47,524 bases of DNA from Candidatus Nealsonbacteria bacterium RIFOXYB1_FULL_40_15 (GCA_001821555.1 MHMM01000004.1:1-47524), one strand, 5' to 3'; positions 31,477 through 39,310 are shown, numbered from the stretch's first letter. Numbers and translations: made by a program. Notes: generated from the letters alone by a model not told the origin.

Positions 31477-31793
31477 TTGACTATGGATCCATTCAAAACT
31501 TCCTTGTCCGGAACCAGCAATACCGGCTCCCCTTGGTTGTCAGCGGCCAGTATCATCCCCTGGCTTTCAATACCCATAAGCGTTTTCGGCTCCAGATTGA
31601 CGACAAACGGAATCTGCTTTCCTTTTAAATATTCAAGGTCATAGCTCCTGCCGATTCCGGCCACTATCTGCTTTGTTTCCTCTCCGAATCCGACTTGAAG
31701 CTTCAAAAGCTTATCCGACCCCTCTATTTTTTCGGCATTCAATATTTCTCCTACCCTTATGTCTATTTTCTTAAAATCTTCAAAGTTTATCAT
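31473..31793 (-). CDS. tRNA-binding OB-fold protein (MetG C-terminal/CsaA type)
   Basis: 106-aa EMAP/Trbp111-like domain: FKKIDIRVGEILNAEKIEGSDKLL, QIVAGIG, VVNLEPKTLMGIESQGMILAA. It binds tRNA structure. It could be the detached C-terminal dimerisation domain of methionyl-tRNA synthetase, or a CsaA-like chaperone; the catalytic MetG is not in the window. It overlaps the preceding gene by 14 nt. Confidence 0.87.
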   Translation of the reverse strand: MINFEDFKKIDIRVGEILNAEKIEGSDKLLKLQVGFGEETKQIVAGIGRSYDLEYLKGKQIPFVVNLEPKTLMGIESQGMILAADNQGEPVLLVPDKEVLNGSIVK

Positions 31794-32031
31794 TTTCTTC
31801 TTTCAAAAGCTTTATTTTATTCTCTTTTCCCCTGTTATACCCTCCCGGGATTCCGGAGCTTTTTATAACCCTGTGGCAAGGAATTTCAAGATTGTAATTC
31901 TTCTTCAGAATGTTTCCGACAGCTCTCCATGCCCTAGGCCTGCCAGCTTTTTTAGCCACCTCTTTATAGCTCGCAGTCTCCCCTTTCTTGATCTTTTTGA
32001 CTTCTTCAAACACCTTTTCCTTAAAATTCAT
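31780..32031 (-). CDS. Methylated-DNA cysteine methyltransferase-like protein
   Basis: 83-aa protein equal to the C-terminal active domain of Ogt/Ada: KGETASYKEVAKKAGRPRAWRAVG and the active-site IPCHRVIKSSGIPGGYNRG with the acceptor Cys present. So it may repair O6-alkylguanine rather than only bind it, as the Cys-less ATL proteins do. The N-terminal domain is absent. It overlaps both neighbours. Confidence 0.87.
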   Translation of the reverse strand: MNFKEKVFEEVKKIKKGETASYKEVAKKAGRPRAWRAVGNILKKNYNLEIPCHRVIKSSGIPGGYNRGKENKIKLLKEENDKL

Positions 32032-32732
32032 AATCCTATTATTTTTTTGCCTAAAATTCCCACTCCCCAGCCAGCCAAGGCCGCAATGCCCGCAATTAGA
32101 AAAAGTTCGGCTCCCGATTTCAGCCAGTTTCTTCCGGTTATGAGAGACGTAATAGCGCCCAGGAGAAAAAGACTCGCCAAGGAAATGGCTGCGGACGCAA
32201 ACATGGCATAAAAGATAGGCAGGAAAGCATAAGGCAAAACGGGAAATACTCCTCCCAAAACATAGAAAAAGAACATCAATATGCCTGCCCTTACTGGATT
32301 TTCATTGTCTTTCAGAACTGTTCCAAGTTCTCTGTAAGACATTTCTTTTAGAAACAAACTATTTTTTGCAGAAGCTTCCTGGACCATCCTTGTCGCCATG
32401 TCTTTGCTCCACCCATCTTTGATGTAAAAATCGAAAAGTTCTCTTTTTTCAGATTCGGGATCGGTTTCAAGCTGTTTTTTTTCTTCGGAAAGAATCTTTT
32501 TATGGAACTCTTTTTGGGATCTTGTGGAGAAATAAGAGCCTATGCTCATTGAGAAAGCCTCCACCAAAACTATTATTATGCCTGAAAAAATAACAAAAGA
32601 ACTCGCCTTAGAACCCACCGCAATGCCAGTCAGAGCCCCTAAGGTTGAAACTATGCCGTCTTCAATTCCAAAAGTTATTTCTCTTAAATTGGAAAGGATT
32701 TTAAAATTTTTATGGTGGATATATTCTTTCAT
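32028..32732 (-). CDS. VIT1/CCC1-family metal transporter
   Basis: 234-aa membrane protein of the vacuolar iron transporter family. REITFGIEDGIVSTLGALTGIA and EAFSMSIGSYFSTRSQKE hold the metal-site Asp and Glu/Met residues. The cytoplasmic metal-binding loop is rich in Glu (SEEKKQLETDPESEKRE). About five helices. It should export Fe(II) or Mn(II). Confidence 0.87.
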   Translation of the reverse strand: MKEYIHHKNFKILSNLREITFGIEDGIVSTLGALTGIAVGSKASSFVIFSGIIIVLVEAFSMSIGSYFSTRSQKEFHKKILSEEKKQLETDPESEKRELFDFYIKDGWSKDMATRMVQEASAKNSLFLKEMSYRELGTVLKDNENPVRAGILMFFFYVLGGVFPVLPYAFLPIFYAMFASAAISLASLFLLGAITSLITGRNWLKSGAELFLIAGIAALAGWGVGILGKKIIGL

Positions 32733-33226
32733 ACTTCAGCAAAAGCAACTACATAATTCTTGCCGTAATGCTTTGCGCACTTAGGACAGGTAGTATAGAA
32801 AAAGTAAATGTTTTTCATTTCTCTGCCCTTTAATTCTGAATACCTTTTCATTTCTTCGACCCACTTCCCCATATCCTTATAATCCCCCTCAAAAACCCTG
32901 GAGAGAAAGGTTCCTGTTATTTCTACAATATTCTCGCCTTCTATTTTTTTCTCCAAAGCAAAGTAATGTATTCCCCTCCAAAATCCATCCGAAGAAAGCA
33001 CCAAGAATTTGTTAGAGACAGCTTGGTTGTCATTTATCTTTTTCCAGGTCTTTTTCATCATTCTACCCATATTTAGAGGGATATGGAAAAAATTAAAAGT
33101 TTTGCCGACCAAGAAAATCTTTTCTTCAAATATAAAAACCTGGCTGTCCCAAGGAGCAGGATCAAATTTCGGACAGCATCCTGTTTCAGACTGCGTGTTT
33201 ATAGAAGGAGTTTCATTTATATGCAT
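32729..33226 (-). CDS. Conserved hypothetical protein, 165 aa
   Basis: Not assigned to a named family. Landmarks: GCCPKFDPAPWDSQVF, FHIPLNMGRMMKKTW, SSDGFWRGIHYFAL and a C-terminal CPKCAKHYGKNYVV (CxxC plus His). The FDPAPWD and LNMG segments look strongly conserved, as in proteins often labelled hydrolase. It leads an operon with a metal transporter, a repair protein and two small genes. A structured RNA ending in a terminator lies just upstream. Confidence 0.65.
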   Translation of the reverse strand: MHINETPSINTQSETGCCPKFDPAPWDSQVFIFEEKIFLVGKTFNFFHIPLNMGRMMKKTWKKINDNQAVSNKFLVLSSDGFWRGIHYFALEKKIEGENIVEITGTFLSRVFEGDYKDMGKWVEEMKRYSELKGREMKNIYFFYTTCPKCAKHYGKNYVVAFAEV

Positions 33227-33253
33227 AGTTTTTATTTATAATACAATTATTAT

Positions 33254-33390
33254 AAAAAAAAGCGAGGGGCATAGGTTGTCCCCCGCCGGGCTGATGAAAG
33301 GTTTTCTCATCAGCTCAGTTATAAGAAGCAAGCTCCTTGTTAAGAGCAAGCTTCTTTGAATGTACTATTTACGTGGCTTAAAACAGCCAC
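33254..33390 (-). ncRNA. Candidate structured RNA, about 137 nt, four hairpins
   Basis: Predicted start about 33390 from the promoter at 33397-33424. Hairpins in order: GTGGCT / AGCCAC; AAGAAGC-GCTC / GAGC-GCTTCTT with symmetric inner loops (33321-33356); GCTGATGA / TCATCAGC; and a GC-rich terminator stem (33262-33286) followed by eight T. It contains no good open reading frame and does not match SRP RNA, RNase P RNA, tmRNA or 6S RNA motifs that I know. It may be a stand-alone RNA or an attenuating leader of the 33226 operon. Confidence 0.5.
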
Positions 33391-33396
33391 AATCGT

Positions 33397-33424
33397 ATTA
33401 TAGCAGTATTTCTTACCAAATCAA
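33397..33424 (-). promoter_or_regulatory. Promoter of the structured RNA
   Basis: TTGATT (33424-33419), 16-bp spacer, TATAAT (33402-33397) on the minus strand. Confidence 0.65.
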
Positions 33425-33510
33425 GCTTTTGGCTTTTTAAAAATGTTTTAGGAGGGATCCGAGAAGCCGAAAGTCCCCATAGCCTAAGAGAGGGTGATCA
33501 AAGAACTGTA

Positions 33511-33540
33511 ATAAAAAAGGGCTTGTCTATGGCAAGCCCT
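33511..33540 (-). terminator. Terminator of the barrel-like lipoprotein gene
   Basis: Perfect 8-bp stem AGGGCTTG / CAAGCCCT, followed on the minus strand by TTTTTATTAC. Confidence 0.8.
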
Positions 33541-33583
33541 CTCTCTTCGCCTGCAGTCGGGAATATCCTGCAAAAACCCTTGT

Positions 33584-34336
33584 TCAGAACCCTAGCCGAA
33601 GCCCCAGCACAATAATGGGACACTGGTCTATCTCAATCTTGTTTGGGAAATCTTGGTTATCCTCGTATTTGATTTCCCTCAACCCCACGCCCGCAGATGC
33701 CTCAAGCGTGAAATCGTCCCCTTGGACAACCGGATAGATAAGACTAAGATTTATCTCGTTTATCTCCGGCGAGTTATCCAAGGGAAAAGAATAGAACCCT
33801 TCAAGTTCCAACGTGAAATCGCCCAGTTCTATTCCAGCAACTCCGCCCACCCTGACAGAGGCCTTGGAGTACGATCGATCCACCAGCCCCACTCCGTCGC
33901 TCAACTTGTAGTGGAACATCAAGACTGACAGATCTGCCCCGGGCGACAGTCTTACCTTTCCTTCTCGGATATCATACAAATATCCGAATGCTAGAGTATC
34001 AAAGGCGAGGTCCGAGAAGAGCTTTTCTCCCTCCAAAAAGCTCTTATTTTGGCTTATTAGGCTATCTCCGAGAAAACACTCTCCCGAAGCCCTTCCCATT
34101 GTTCCTTTGAAAAACCCTGTGTGTCTTCCTTTGTTAAGATAGACACTTCCTCCATACGTCTCCACATCTTCGATCCCGATCTCTTTTAACGTGGGCCTTC
34201 CGCTGCTGCTCGTGCCTTCTTTTCCTCCGCAGGGAGTCTGAAGGCTTCCTTCCACGAAACTGCGAGAATATTGGAAGGAAACTTTCGTATTGCACCCCGC
34301 AACAAGCACGGCCAAAAGAACAAAAATTCTGTACAT
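33584..34336 (-). CDS. Orphan lipoprotein with beta-barrel-like sequence
   Basis: 250-aa protein with lipoprotein signal (MYRIFVLLAVLVAGC; Cys at 15). The mature part is rich in alternating polar/nonpolar strands (VRVGGVAGIELGDFTLELEGFYSF, INLSLIYPVV, FTLEASAGVGLREI) and ends VLGLRLGF with terminal Phe, as outer-membrane barrels do. This is unexpected in a monoderm lineage. It has its own promoter (TTGACA-16-TAAGCT, 34414-34387), AAAGGAAGG ribosome binding site and terminator. Family not recognised. Confidence 0.6.
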   Translation of the reverse strand: MYRIFVLLAVLVAGCNTKVSFQYSRSFVEGSLQTPCGGKEGTSSSGRPTLKEIGIEDVETYGGSVYLNKGRHTGFFKGTMGRASGECFLGDSLISQNKSFLEGEKLFSDLAFDTLAFGYLYDIREGKVRLSPGADLSVLMFHYKLSDGVGLVDRSYSKASVRVGGVAGIELGDFTLELEGFYSFPLDNSPEINEINLSLIYPVVQGDDFTLEASAGVGLREIKYEDNQDFPNKIEIDQCPIIVLGLRLGF

Positions 34337-34386
34337 AATCCTTCCTTTCGATATAGTTAAAATGTGCTTGGTTTGACTCTAGGGCC

Positions 34387-34414
34387 AGCTTAATACCTAA
34401 TATTTATATGTCAA
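34387..34414 (-). promoter_or_regulatory. Promoter of the barrel-like lipoprotein gene
   Basis: TTGACA (34414-34409), 16-bp spacer, TAAGCT (34392-34387). It lies just after the TspO stop. Confidence 0.55.
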
Positions 34415-34418
34415 TACC

Positions 34419-34877
34419 CTAGTTCAATATCCAGATAAAGAGATTAAGATATCCGGCAAAGCTTATCCAGAGAATATACGGAATCAAGAGTATAGCCGCC
34501 GGCCTTGAAGCCTTGTAAAAATAAATTATTGTAAGGAGGACTAAAATCCAGAGGACAATAAGATCAATAAAAGCCATGGAGGGAGATTTCAATCCGAAAA
34601 ATATGACTGACCAAAGAAAGTTGAAAAATAGCTGAACAAAGAATAAAATCATTGCATTTTTTGCATTCTTTTTCCAAATAAGATAAAAGGCGATTCCCAT
34701 TAAAATAAACAATATGGTCCAAACAACTCCGAATGTCCAGTCGGGAGGAACAAGAGAAGGTCTCTGCAATTCCTGATACCATGTTTTTACCGAGGATGCC
34801 GTAAAGAAGGCGCCAGCAAGGCCTGCTATTTGGGGAATAGCCAGAGAAACTATGAACTTAATAATTTTTGTTTTCAT
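34419..34877 (-). CDS. tspO: TspO/MBR family membrane protein
   Basis: 152-aa five-helix membrane protein: WYQELQRPSLVPPDWTFGVVW, YLIWKK, FFNFLWSVIFFGLKSP and the aromatic C-terminus are classic TspO marks. Family members bind porphyrins and hydrophobic ligands. The start at 34877 is fixed by TATAAT 6 nt upstream, so MLYNYL of the longer frame is excluded. Confidence 0.92.
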   Translation of the reverse strand: MKTKIIKFIVSLAIPQIAGLAGAFFTASSVKTWYQELQRPSLVPPDWTFGVVWTILFILMGIAFYLIWKKNAKNAMILFFVQLFFNFLWSVIFFGLKSPSMAFIDLIVLWILVLLTIIYFYKASRPAAILLIPYILWISFAGYLNLFIWILN

Positions 34878-34883
34878 TAAATA

Positions 34884-34889
34884 ATTATA
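34884..34889 (-). promoter_or_regulatory. -10 hexamer for leaderless tspO
   Basis: TATAAT, TATTTA, ATG 34877, with TTGCTC 16 bp upstream of the -10. Confidence 0.65.
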
Positions 34890-34930
34890 CAACACTGTAA
34901 AACAAGAGCAATATTCCCAATTTAATGTTT

Positions 34931-34970
34931 AAGTAAAAAGGCTCTACAACTTATTGTTGCAGAGCCTTTT
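34931..34970. terminator. Bidirectional terminator after the tautomerase/peptide operon
   Basis: Stem AAAAGGCTCT-CAAC / GTTG-AGAGCCTTTT with one A-C mismatch and TTATT loop (34936-34970). Confidence 0.8.
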
Positions 34971-34992
34971 AATTGCAAAGCACCTTCGGACG

Positions 34993-35136
34993 CTACTTGG
35001 GTCCGCCCGGACCTCGGCACGGCGTCTTGCGGCGACGCTCGACTTCCGGCAACTTCCGAAGATCGAGGTAGAACGAAACTGCAACTGCGATCGGCAAGAT
35101 AATGATAACCGCGAGCGTTCCGATCAATATTAACAT
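34993..35136 (-). CDS. Small membrane peptide, 47 aa, with basic tail
   Basis: MLILIGTLAVIIILPIAVAV followed by SFYLDLRKLPEVERRRKTPC and a Gly/Pro-rich end: one membrane helix plus a strongly basic cytoplasmic tail. Ribosome binding site AAGGAG 7-8 nt before the ATG. It starts 48 nt after the tautomerase-like gene and is followed by a terminator, so the two form a small operon. GC-rich codons. Family not recognised. Confidence 0.6.
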   Translation of the reverse strand: MLILIGTLAVIIILPIAVAVSFYLDLRKLPEVERRRKTPCRGPGGPK

Positions 35137-35184
35137 GTCATTCTCCTTAAGTGCGTGAACGTATGCTTGCGGGATGATCGTTTG

Positions 35185-35625
35185 CTACGAGCATCCTTGC
35201 GACCAATTACAACTGAAGCATTTGACGCAGGTTCCGTTCCTGGTCACTCTCCCTCCGCATTCTGGACAGCGCTCCGGTTCTGGTGAAGCCCAGAATCCCT
35301 GAACTGGGTCAAATGTTTGGACAAAACATTCAACCCTTGCGTTGCGATAGAGATTACAAACGCTGGTCCCTACGCTGAGAGCAAGACGTTGACAGAACCC
35401 AGGAGTCCGCTCGGCCTTATTAAAAAACCCTCCGATCTCGATGATGATTTTCCCACCTAGCCCGTATTGCATGAGATCGGGAACGAATAGGCAAGTCATA
35501 TCTTCTTGGCCGCGAAAACCGAGCTCCCGTATTTTACATACGGCACCCACTATGGTTTGATGCAACCGGTTCAATGCTTCCTCGTTTTGATTCGGAGGAA
35601 GACACCACACTTTGATCACGGGCAT
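35185..35625 (-). CDS. Tautomerase-like domain fused to a NrdJ-type zinc ribbon
   Basis: 146 aa from ATG 35625. The ATG is chosen by the AAAGGAGGG site just before it; the upstream ATG at 35682 would place that site inside the gene. Residues 1-115 start MPVIKVWCLPPN with the Pro-1 of the tautomerase/MIF superfamily and contain IIEIGGFFNKAERTPGFCQRL. Residues about 118-146 form a zinc ribbon (CPECGGRVTRNGTC, CFSCNWSQGC) like the C-terminal tail of B12-dependent ribonucleotide reductase. The tautomerase call is moderate; the fusion is unusual. Confidence 0.6.
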   Translation of the reverse strand: MPVIKVWCLPPNQNEEALNRLHQTIVGAVCKIRELGFRGQEDMTCLFVPDLMQYGLGGKIIIEIGGFFNKAERTPGFCQRLALSVGTSVCNLYRNARVECFVQTFDPVQGFWASPEPERCPECGGRVTRNGTCVKCFSCNWSQGCS

Positions 35626-35681
35626 ATTAGCCCTCCTTTCAACATGGGTAAATGAAATGTACAAATTCAAACGATAATGCA

Positions 35682-35710
35682 ATTATGCATTTTTTACTTT
35701 GAAAAATCAA
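35682..35710 (-). promoter_or_regulatory. Promoter of the tautomerase-zinc ribbon operon
   Basis: TTGATT (35710-35705), 17-bp spacer, CATAAT (35687-35682); leader about 50 nt. Confidence 0.55.
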
Positions 35711-35720
35711 GGCCGGTGCG

Positions 35721-35825
35721 ACTAAAACCACTTCCGAACTTTGTTTTTCATTCAAAATCAGCTATTTTCTCAAAAACTATCGGATAAATCGCTTGGAAGG
35801 ACTCCTCCCGAGGCGGACAGAAGCT
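35721..35825. repeat. Dispersed repeat, copy A (copy B at 37335-37443)
   Basis: About 105 nt. Ends are conserved with copy B: ACTAAAACCAC(T/C)TCCGAAC at the left and a 32-nt block TGGAAGGACTCCTCCCGAGG... at 35794-35825 with one mismatch. The middle has diverged. The copies flank pncB and each lies just upstream of a minus-strand promoter. Confidence 0.75.
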
Positions 35826-35915
35826 TTCGAGCCTACGATTGGTTCAAAGCAATACCAGTGCCCGACCTAGCATTGAAAGAAACAAAAGAATTGCTGCTCC
35901 TGGCAAAATAGATGC

Positions 35916-37298
35916 CTATTCCTTGTGAGCATTGTGTTGTTTTCTAACTGTCTCGAGAAGATCCTTAACTTTCTTACTTATTGAAAGCGGAGCCGATCTG
36001 TCCGAATAAATATCTTTATAGAAATCGGGCAGGCTTGCCAACTGATTGGTTGTATAAGTACGAGATTCTTCAAGAGAAGGCACCTTATAGACTTGCTTCC
36101 CTTTTCTAATAACAGGAATTAGCAAAGGATTGCCCAAGCTCTCATCTTCTAACCCAATGATATCTTTTTTAATCTTGCCATTTTTAATTATGCGAAAAAC
36201 CTGTTTTTTGCCAGGTAAGCTTAATTTACCGGGAGAAAACTTTGCCGTATAAGTTATTTCTCCCTTTTTCTCCAGCATGCAAACCTTATATACCGTTTCA
36301 AGAGTCGGAGCATCAGCAGAAGTTATTACTTCGGTTACCACCAAAAAGCTGTCTGCCGGAACGCCCCCTTTTAACATTTTATCTATTTTATATTCATTGA
36401 GATTGCTCGCAACGGATATTTTAACTTTATTAAATCCAGCGGTGTCAAATTTCCTTCTTACCTTTTTGGCAATAGCAGCCAAATTTCCGCTATCTACCGT
36501 TATTCCTCCTAATTCTTTTCCTTGCTGTTTTAATTCTTTGGCAACTTTTATTGCATTTTCAATTCCTTGATCAATGTCATAAGTGTCAATCATCAAGGAG
36601 GCTACGCCCGGAAATTTGTTGGCTATAGTCCTCATTGCTATAATTTCACTTGGAAATGATTTTATATACGCATGATGAGCCACAATAACGGCTAACGATT
36701 TTGTCTTTAATCGTTTTGACATTGCAGCATTTGATACACCCATATTTTCAAAAAAATAACTGTTGCGCCCAGCTCTCCAACCAGCATCTATTCCTTGAGA
36801 TCTGACGAATCCTACACCGATTCTTTTATCTCTTCCTGCTATCCTTACTCTTGCTAATTTTGATAAAAGCATTGTATCAATCGTGGCAAGAGAAATAAGG
36901 ATATCGGTAATTAAATTAGCCTCTACAAGAGGCGCAGTAGTTCTAACCATAGGTTCGCCTGGAAAATAGACAGTTCCCTCCGGCATAGCATAGACATCTC
37001 CGCTAAAAGAAAATTTTCTTAAGTAATCAGCAAAATTAGCACTTATTCTTTTTTCGTCCAATAGATATTTTATTTGTCCTTCGTCATAAGAAAGACCTAT
37101 AAGGTAGTTTATAATAGCTTCTAATCCGCCAGCCAAAAGAAAGTTTCTATGTTTTGGCATGTCTCTGACTAATAAGTCAAAAGTGGCAATCGTGTTATTC
37201 ATTCCCTCGTCATACCAAGAAGAGCACATGCTAAAAATATGCTCCAATGAGTATATGGATAATTCTTTATCGGTTAAGAGTCTTGAGTAATTTTCCAT
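35916..37298 (-). CDS. pncB: Nicotinate phosphoribosyltransferase
   Basis: 460-aa enzyme joining nicotinate to PRPP in NAD salvage. Typical pieces: VYAMPEGTVYFPGEPMVRT, GVGFVRSQGIDAG, MIDTYDIDQGIENAIKVA, GGITVDSGNLAAIAKKVR and VASNLNEYKIDKML. Its presence suggests NAD is made from imported nicotinate. TAGAAT lies 6 nt before the ATG. The gene is bracketed by two copies of a dispersed repeat. Confidence 0.9.
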   Translation of the reverse strand: MENYSRLLTDKELSIYSLEHIFSMCSSWYDEGMNNTIATFDLLVRDMPKHRNFLLAGGLEAIINYLIGLSYDEGQIKYLLDEKRISANFADYLRKFSFSGDVYAMPEGTVYFPGEPMVRTTAPLVEANLITDILISLATIDTMLLSKLARVRIAGRDKRIGVGFVRSQGIDAGWRAGRNSYFFENMGVSNAAMSKRLKTKSLAVIVAHHAYIKSFPSEIIAMRTIANKFPGVASLMIDTYDIDQGIENAIKVAKELKQQGKELGGITVDSGNLAAIAKKVRRKFDTAGFNKVKISVASNLNEYKIDKMLKGGVPADSFLVVTEVITSADAPTLETVYKVCMLEKKGEITYTAKFSPGKLSLPGKKQVFRIIKNGKIKKDIIGLEDESLGNPLLIPVIRKGKQVYKVPSLEESRTYTTNQLASLPDFYKDIYSDRSAPLSISKKVKDLLETVRKQHNAHKE

Positions 37299-37304
37299 TG
37301 TTTT

Positions 37305-37310
37305 ATTCTA
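37305..37310 (-). promoter_or_regulatory. -10 hexamer for leaderless pncB
   Basis: TAGAAT, AAAACA, ATG 37298. Confidence 0.55.
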
Positions 37311-37334
37311 ACAAAAATTTATTCTTTTGAGTAT

Positions 37335-37443
37335 ACTAAAACCACCTCCGAACCTTATTTCACATTCAAAAGCATAAGTTTAGTTAAATTTTCTTTCGAG
37401 GCTCCGGGGCATGGAAGGACTCCTCCCGAGGCGGACAGAGGCT
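37335..37443. repeat. Dispersed repeat, copy B
   Basis: 109 nt, partner of 35721-35825; the shared 32-nt block is at 37412-37443. Confidence 0.75.
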
Positions 37444-37667
37444 ATTGATTAGAATTCATCCAAGTGGGCAATGTACACGGACATATGGCGGTTTTGCCTC
37501 GATGGCAGAGAAAAGATACTTGACCCCTTTTATTTATCCGCAATCTTTTTAAGCTCGCAATATCAATTCGTCTTTCGCTAGATTCAATTTTATTGGCTCC
37601 TAAATCAGAATTTTTAACTTTTGAAATTGTTTTGCCGAATTTGATTCATAAATGCAAGAAACGAAAC

Positions 37668-38651
37668 CTAAACTGACGGAACTGCCCGCCCCGCCCTCTC
37701 CGCAGGTTTTCGTTTTTTGGAAATTGAATAAATTGGTATTAAAAATCTTGCGTTAAAATCAATACCCTTTGCGGTTGATGAAATTTCTAATTCCCAATAA
37801 CTCTTATTAAAATTTTTAGACATGTTATTACTCTTGCAATTCTCGGGAATTAAAAAATTTATTTTGACCATTTGGGGTTTTTCCTCTAATATTTCTATAT
37901 TCTTCCGATCATTATAAGTTTGATATACGATAATATCCTGAATATGTTGCCTGCCTCGCTTCACAGATTCGATAGATTCTTCAATAAAACGCAATGTTGC
38001 TATTAATTTATTTCCTTTTTTTATAATTTTTTTGTTAGAAAAATAAACTTCAATTTCTTCTCCTAAAAAATAAGGAAATTTTTTAAATTTTAGATAAGAA
38101 GTGTCATATTTAAATTGTCGGATTAAAAAATAACTAAATCCAATGATAGCAGAACCTAATGCCCAAATAATCACGCCTGAAGCTGCTATTAATATAAACC
38201 ATATTTTTATGTTATTTGTAGCAAAATTGTTAATAAATAAAAAATAGAGGGGCAAAGAAAAAACAGCCGCAAAGCCGAAATATAAAACAATCTTGTATAA
38301 ATTTTTGTAATCATTAAATTCTATACCATCTTGATTCCAGTTATAATCAAACTGCCATGGTTCATAAGGAAATTTTGATTTTCTCTTGTTTCTGTTTTCT
38401 GCTATATATATTTTATAAAATCCTTTTCCTATGAGAAAAAATCCTATCACAGCAAAAATTATAAGAGCGCTAATTACAACTAATGAAGATGATGGATTCT
38501 GATAAGTTGCTTTATTGGTGAACCAAGGGAAAATAAAAATTGTTGGTATAATAAGAGAAATTACGCCAGCGTTAAATGCTTCGCGACTAGACCAACAATC
38601 TCCAATGGGACTATGGTCTTTCAGAATAAGCTTTTCGAGACTTTCTGTCAT
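37668..38651 (-). CDS. Hypothetical membrane protein, 327 aa
   Basis: No family recognised. Four hydrophobic segments (about 30-48, 58-78, 122-142, 152-178) are followed by a beta-rich domain of about 130 residues (GNKLIATLRFIEESIES, VYQTYNDRKNIEILEEKPQMVKINF). The last 14 residues (KPAERAGRAVPSV) are read from a GC-rich insertion-like sequence at 37671-37710 and probably do not belong to the original protein. It overlaps the upstream gene by 4 nt. Confidence 0.6.
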   Translation of the reverse strand: MTESLEKLILKDHSPIGDCWSSREAFNAGVISLIIPTIFIFPWFTNKATYQNPSSSLVVISALIIFAVIGFFLIGKGFYKIYIAENRNKRKSKFPYEPWQFDYNWNQDGIEFNDYKNLYKIVLYFGFAAVFSLPLYFLFINNFATNNIKIWFILIAASGVIIWALGSAIIGFSYFLIRQFKYDTSYLKFKKFPYFLGEEIEVYFSNKKIIKKGNKLIATLRFIEESIESVKRGRQHIQDIIVYQTYNDRKNIEILEEKPQMVKINFLIPENCKSNNMSKNFNKSYWELEISSTAKGIDFNARFLIPIYSISKKRKPAERAGRAVPSV

Positions 38652-39310
38652 TTTGGCATTCTATTCGCAGGCCAATCATTAAACCACCAATTAAAATCTA
38701 AATTAACAATTGGCTTGCCACTTTCGTCAAAATAACTGTTTGAAATAAGCCAAACCTCATGATCTATTTTCCATTCTCCGCTCTCCCTTATCATTCCTAT
38801 GCCACCCTTATAATTATTGACTGTTTTTGAGGTTACTAACAATATAGCTCTATTGCCACGGATTTCTTGCTCAACATTTGTGATATCACTCAAAGATTGA
38901 TTCATTTTTTTACCTAATAGAAATATCGTTTCTACTTGATTGGAAGGCGTTTCTCTAATCTGTTGCTGATTTTGTTCATAATCTTTAATTGCATATAAAG
39001 AACCATATTTAAGAACAATCGGTTTGTAATCGGCAGAAATTTTCATTTTTTCATATTCACTTTTGTATTCTAAGTACATATCTTTTGGGCTCAACGAGGT
39101 AGACACAATAGTGGGCATGCTAACATCTTCCTTTCCGATATCTTCTTTTGTGGATAAATTTTTATCAGATGTATTCACCGTTTCGGTTGCATTAAAAACA
39201 TCCTTTTCAAACGAGCTTTTGTTTTTAACACTGACTATGACAATTCCAATAATAGCGACCAATGCCAAGGAAATCCCTACTACTAATAATATTTTGTTAA
39301 TTTTTTTCAT
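38648..39310 (-). CDS. Membrane-anchored hypothetical protein, 220 aa
   Basis: N-terminal helix (KINKILLVVGISLALVAIIGIVIV) then a Ser/Thr-rich linker and an extracytoplasmic alpha/beta domain (YGSLYAIKDYEQNQQQ, GGIGMIRESGEWKIDHEVWLI) reminiscent of DUF4878/NTF2-like folds. The start MKKINKIL at 39310 is preferred over 39385: it gives a normal anchor and a GATAAT lies 7 nt upstream. It is coupled to the next membrane protein gene by a 4-nt overlap. Confidence 0.6.
   Translation of the reverse strand: MKKINKILLVVGISLALVAIIGIVIVSVKNKSSFEKDVFNATETVNTSDKNLSTKEDIGKEDVSMPTIVSTSLSPKDMYLEYKSEYEKMKISADYKPIVLKYGSLYAIKDYEQNQQQIRETPSNQVETIFLLGKKMNQSLSDITNVEQEIRGNRAILLVTSKTVNNYKGGIGMIRESGEWKIDHEVWLISNSYFDESGKPIVNLDFNWWFNDWPANRMPK

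Larger units (their letters stand above)
33227..33583. other. Gene-free region with structured RNA and two terminators
   Basis: Holds, in minus orientation, the lipoprotein terminator (33511-33540), a promoter (33397-33424) and a four-hairpin RNA ending at 33254. The stretch 33425-33510 shows no recognisable feature. Confidence 0.6.
37299..37667. other. Intergenic region upstream of pncB
   Basis: Contains the pncB -10 (37305-37310) and dispersed repeat copy B (37335-37443). I see no gene or clear RNA in 37444-37667. Confidence 0.5.

Noticed and set aside
33284-33316. CUGAUGAG...-like sequence suggesting a hammerhead ribozyme
   Set aside because: The CUGAUGA is fully paired with UCAUCAG in a simple hairpin, and the required GAAA element and cleavage-site stem are absent.
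33465-33500. GAAAGTCC segment recalling the RNase P RNA P4 region
   Set aside because: No partner ACAGAA-type element or other conserved blocks lie within reach, and the stretch is only about 90 nt long.
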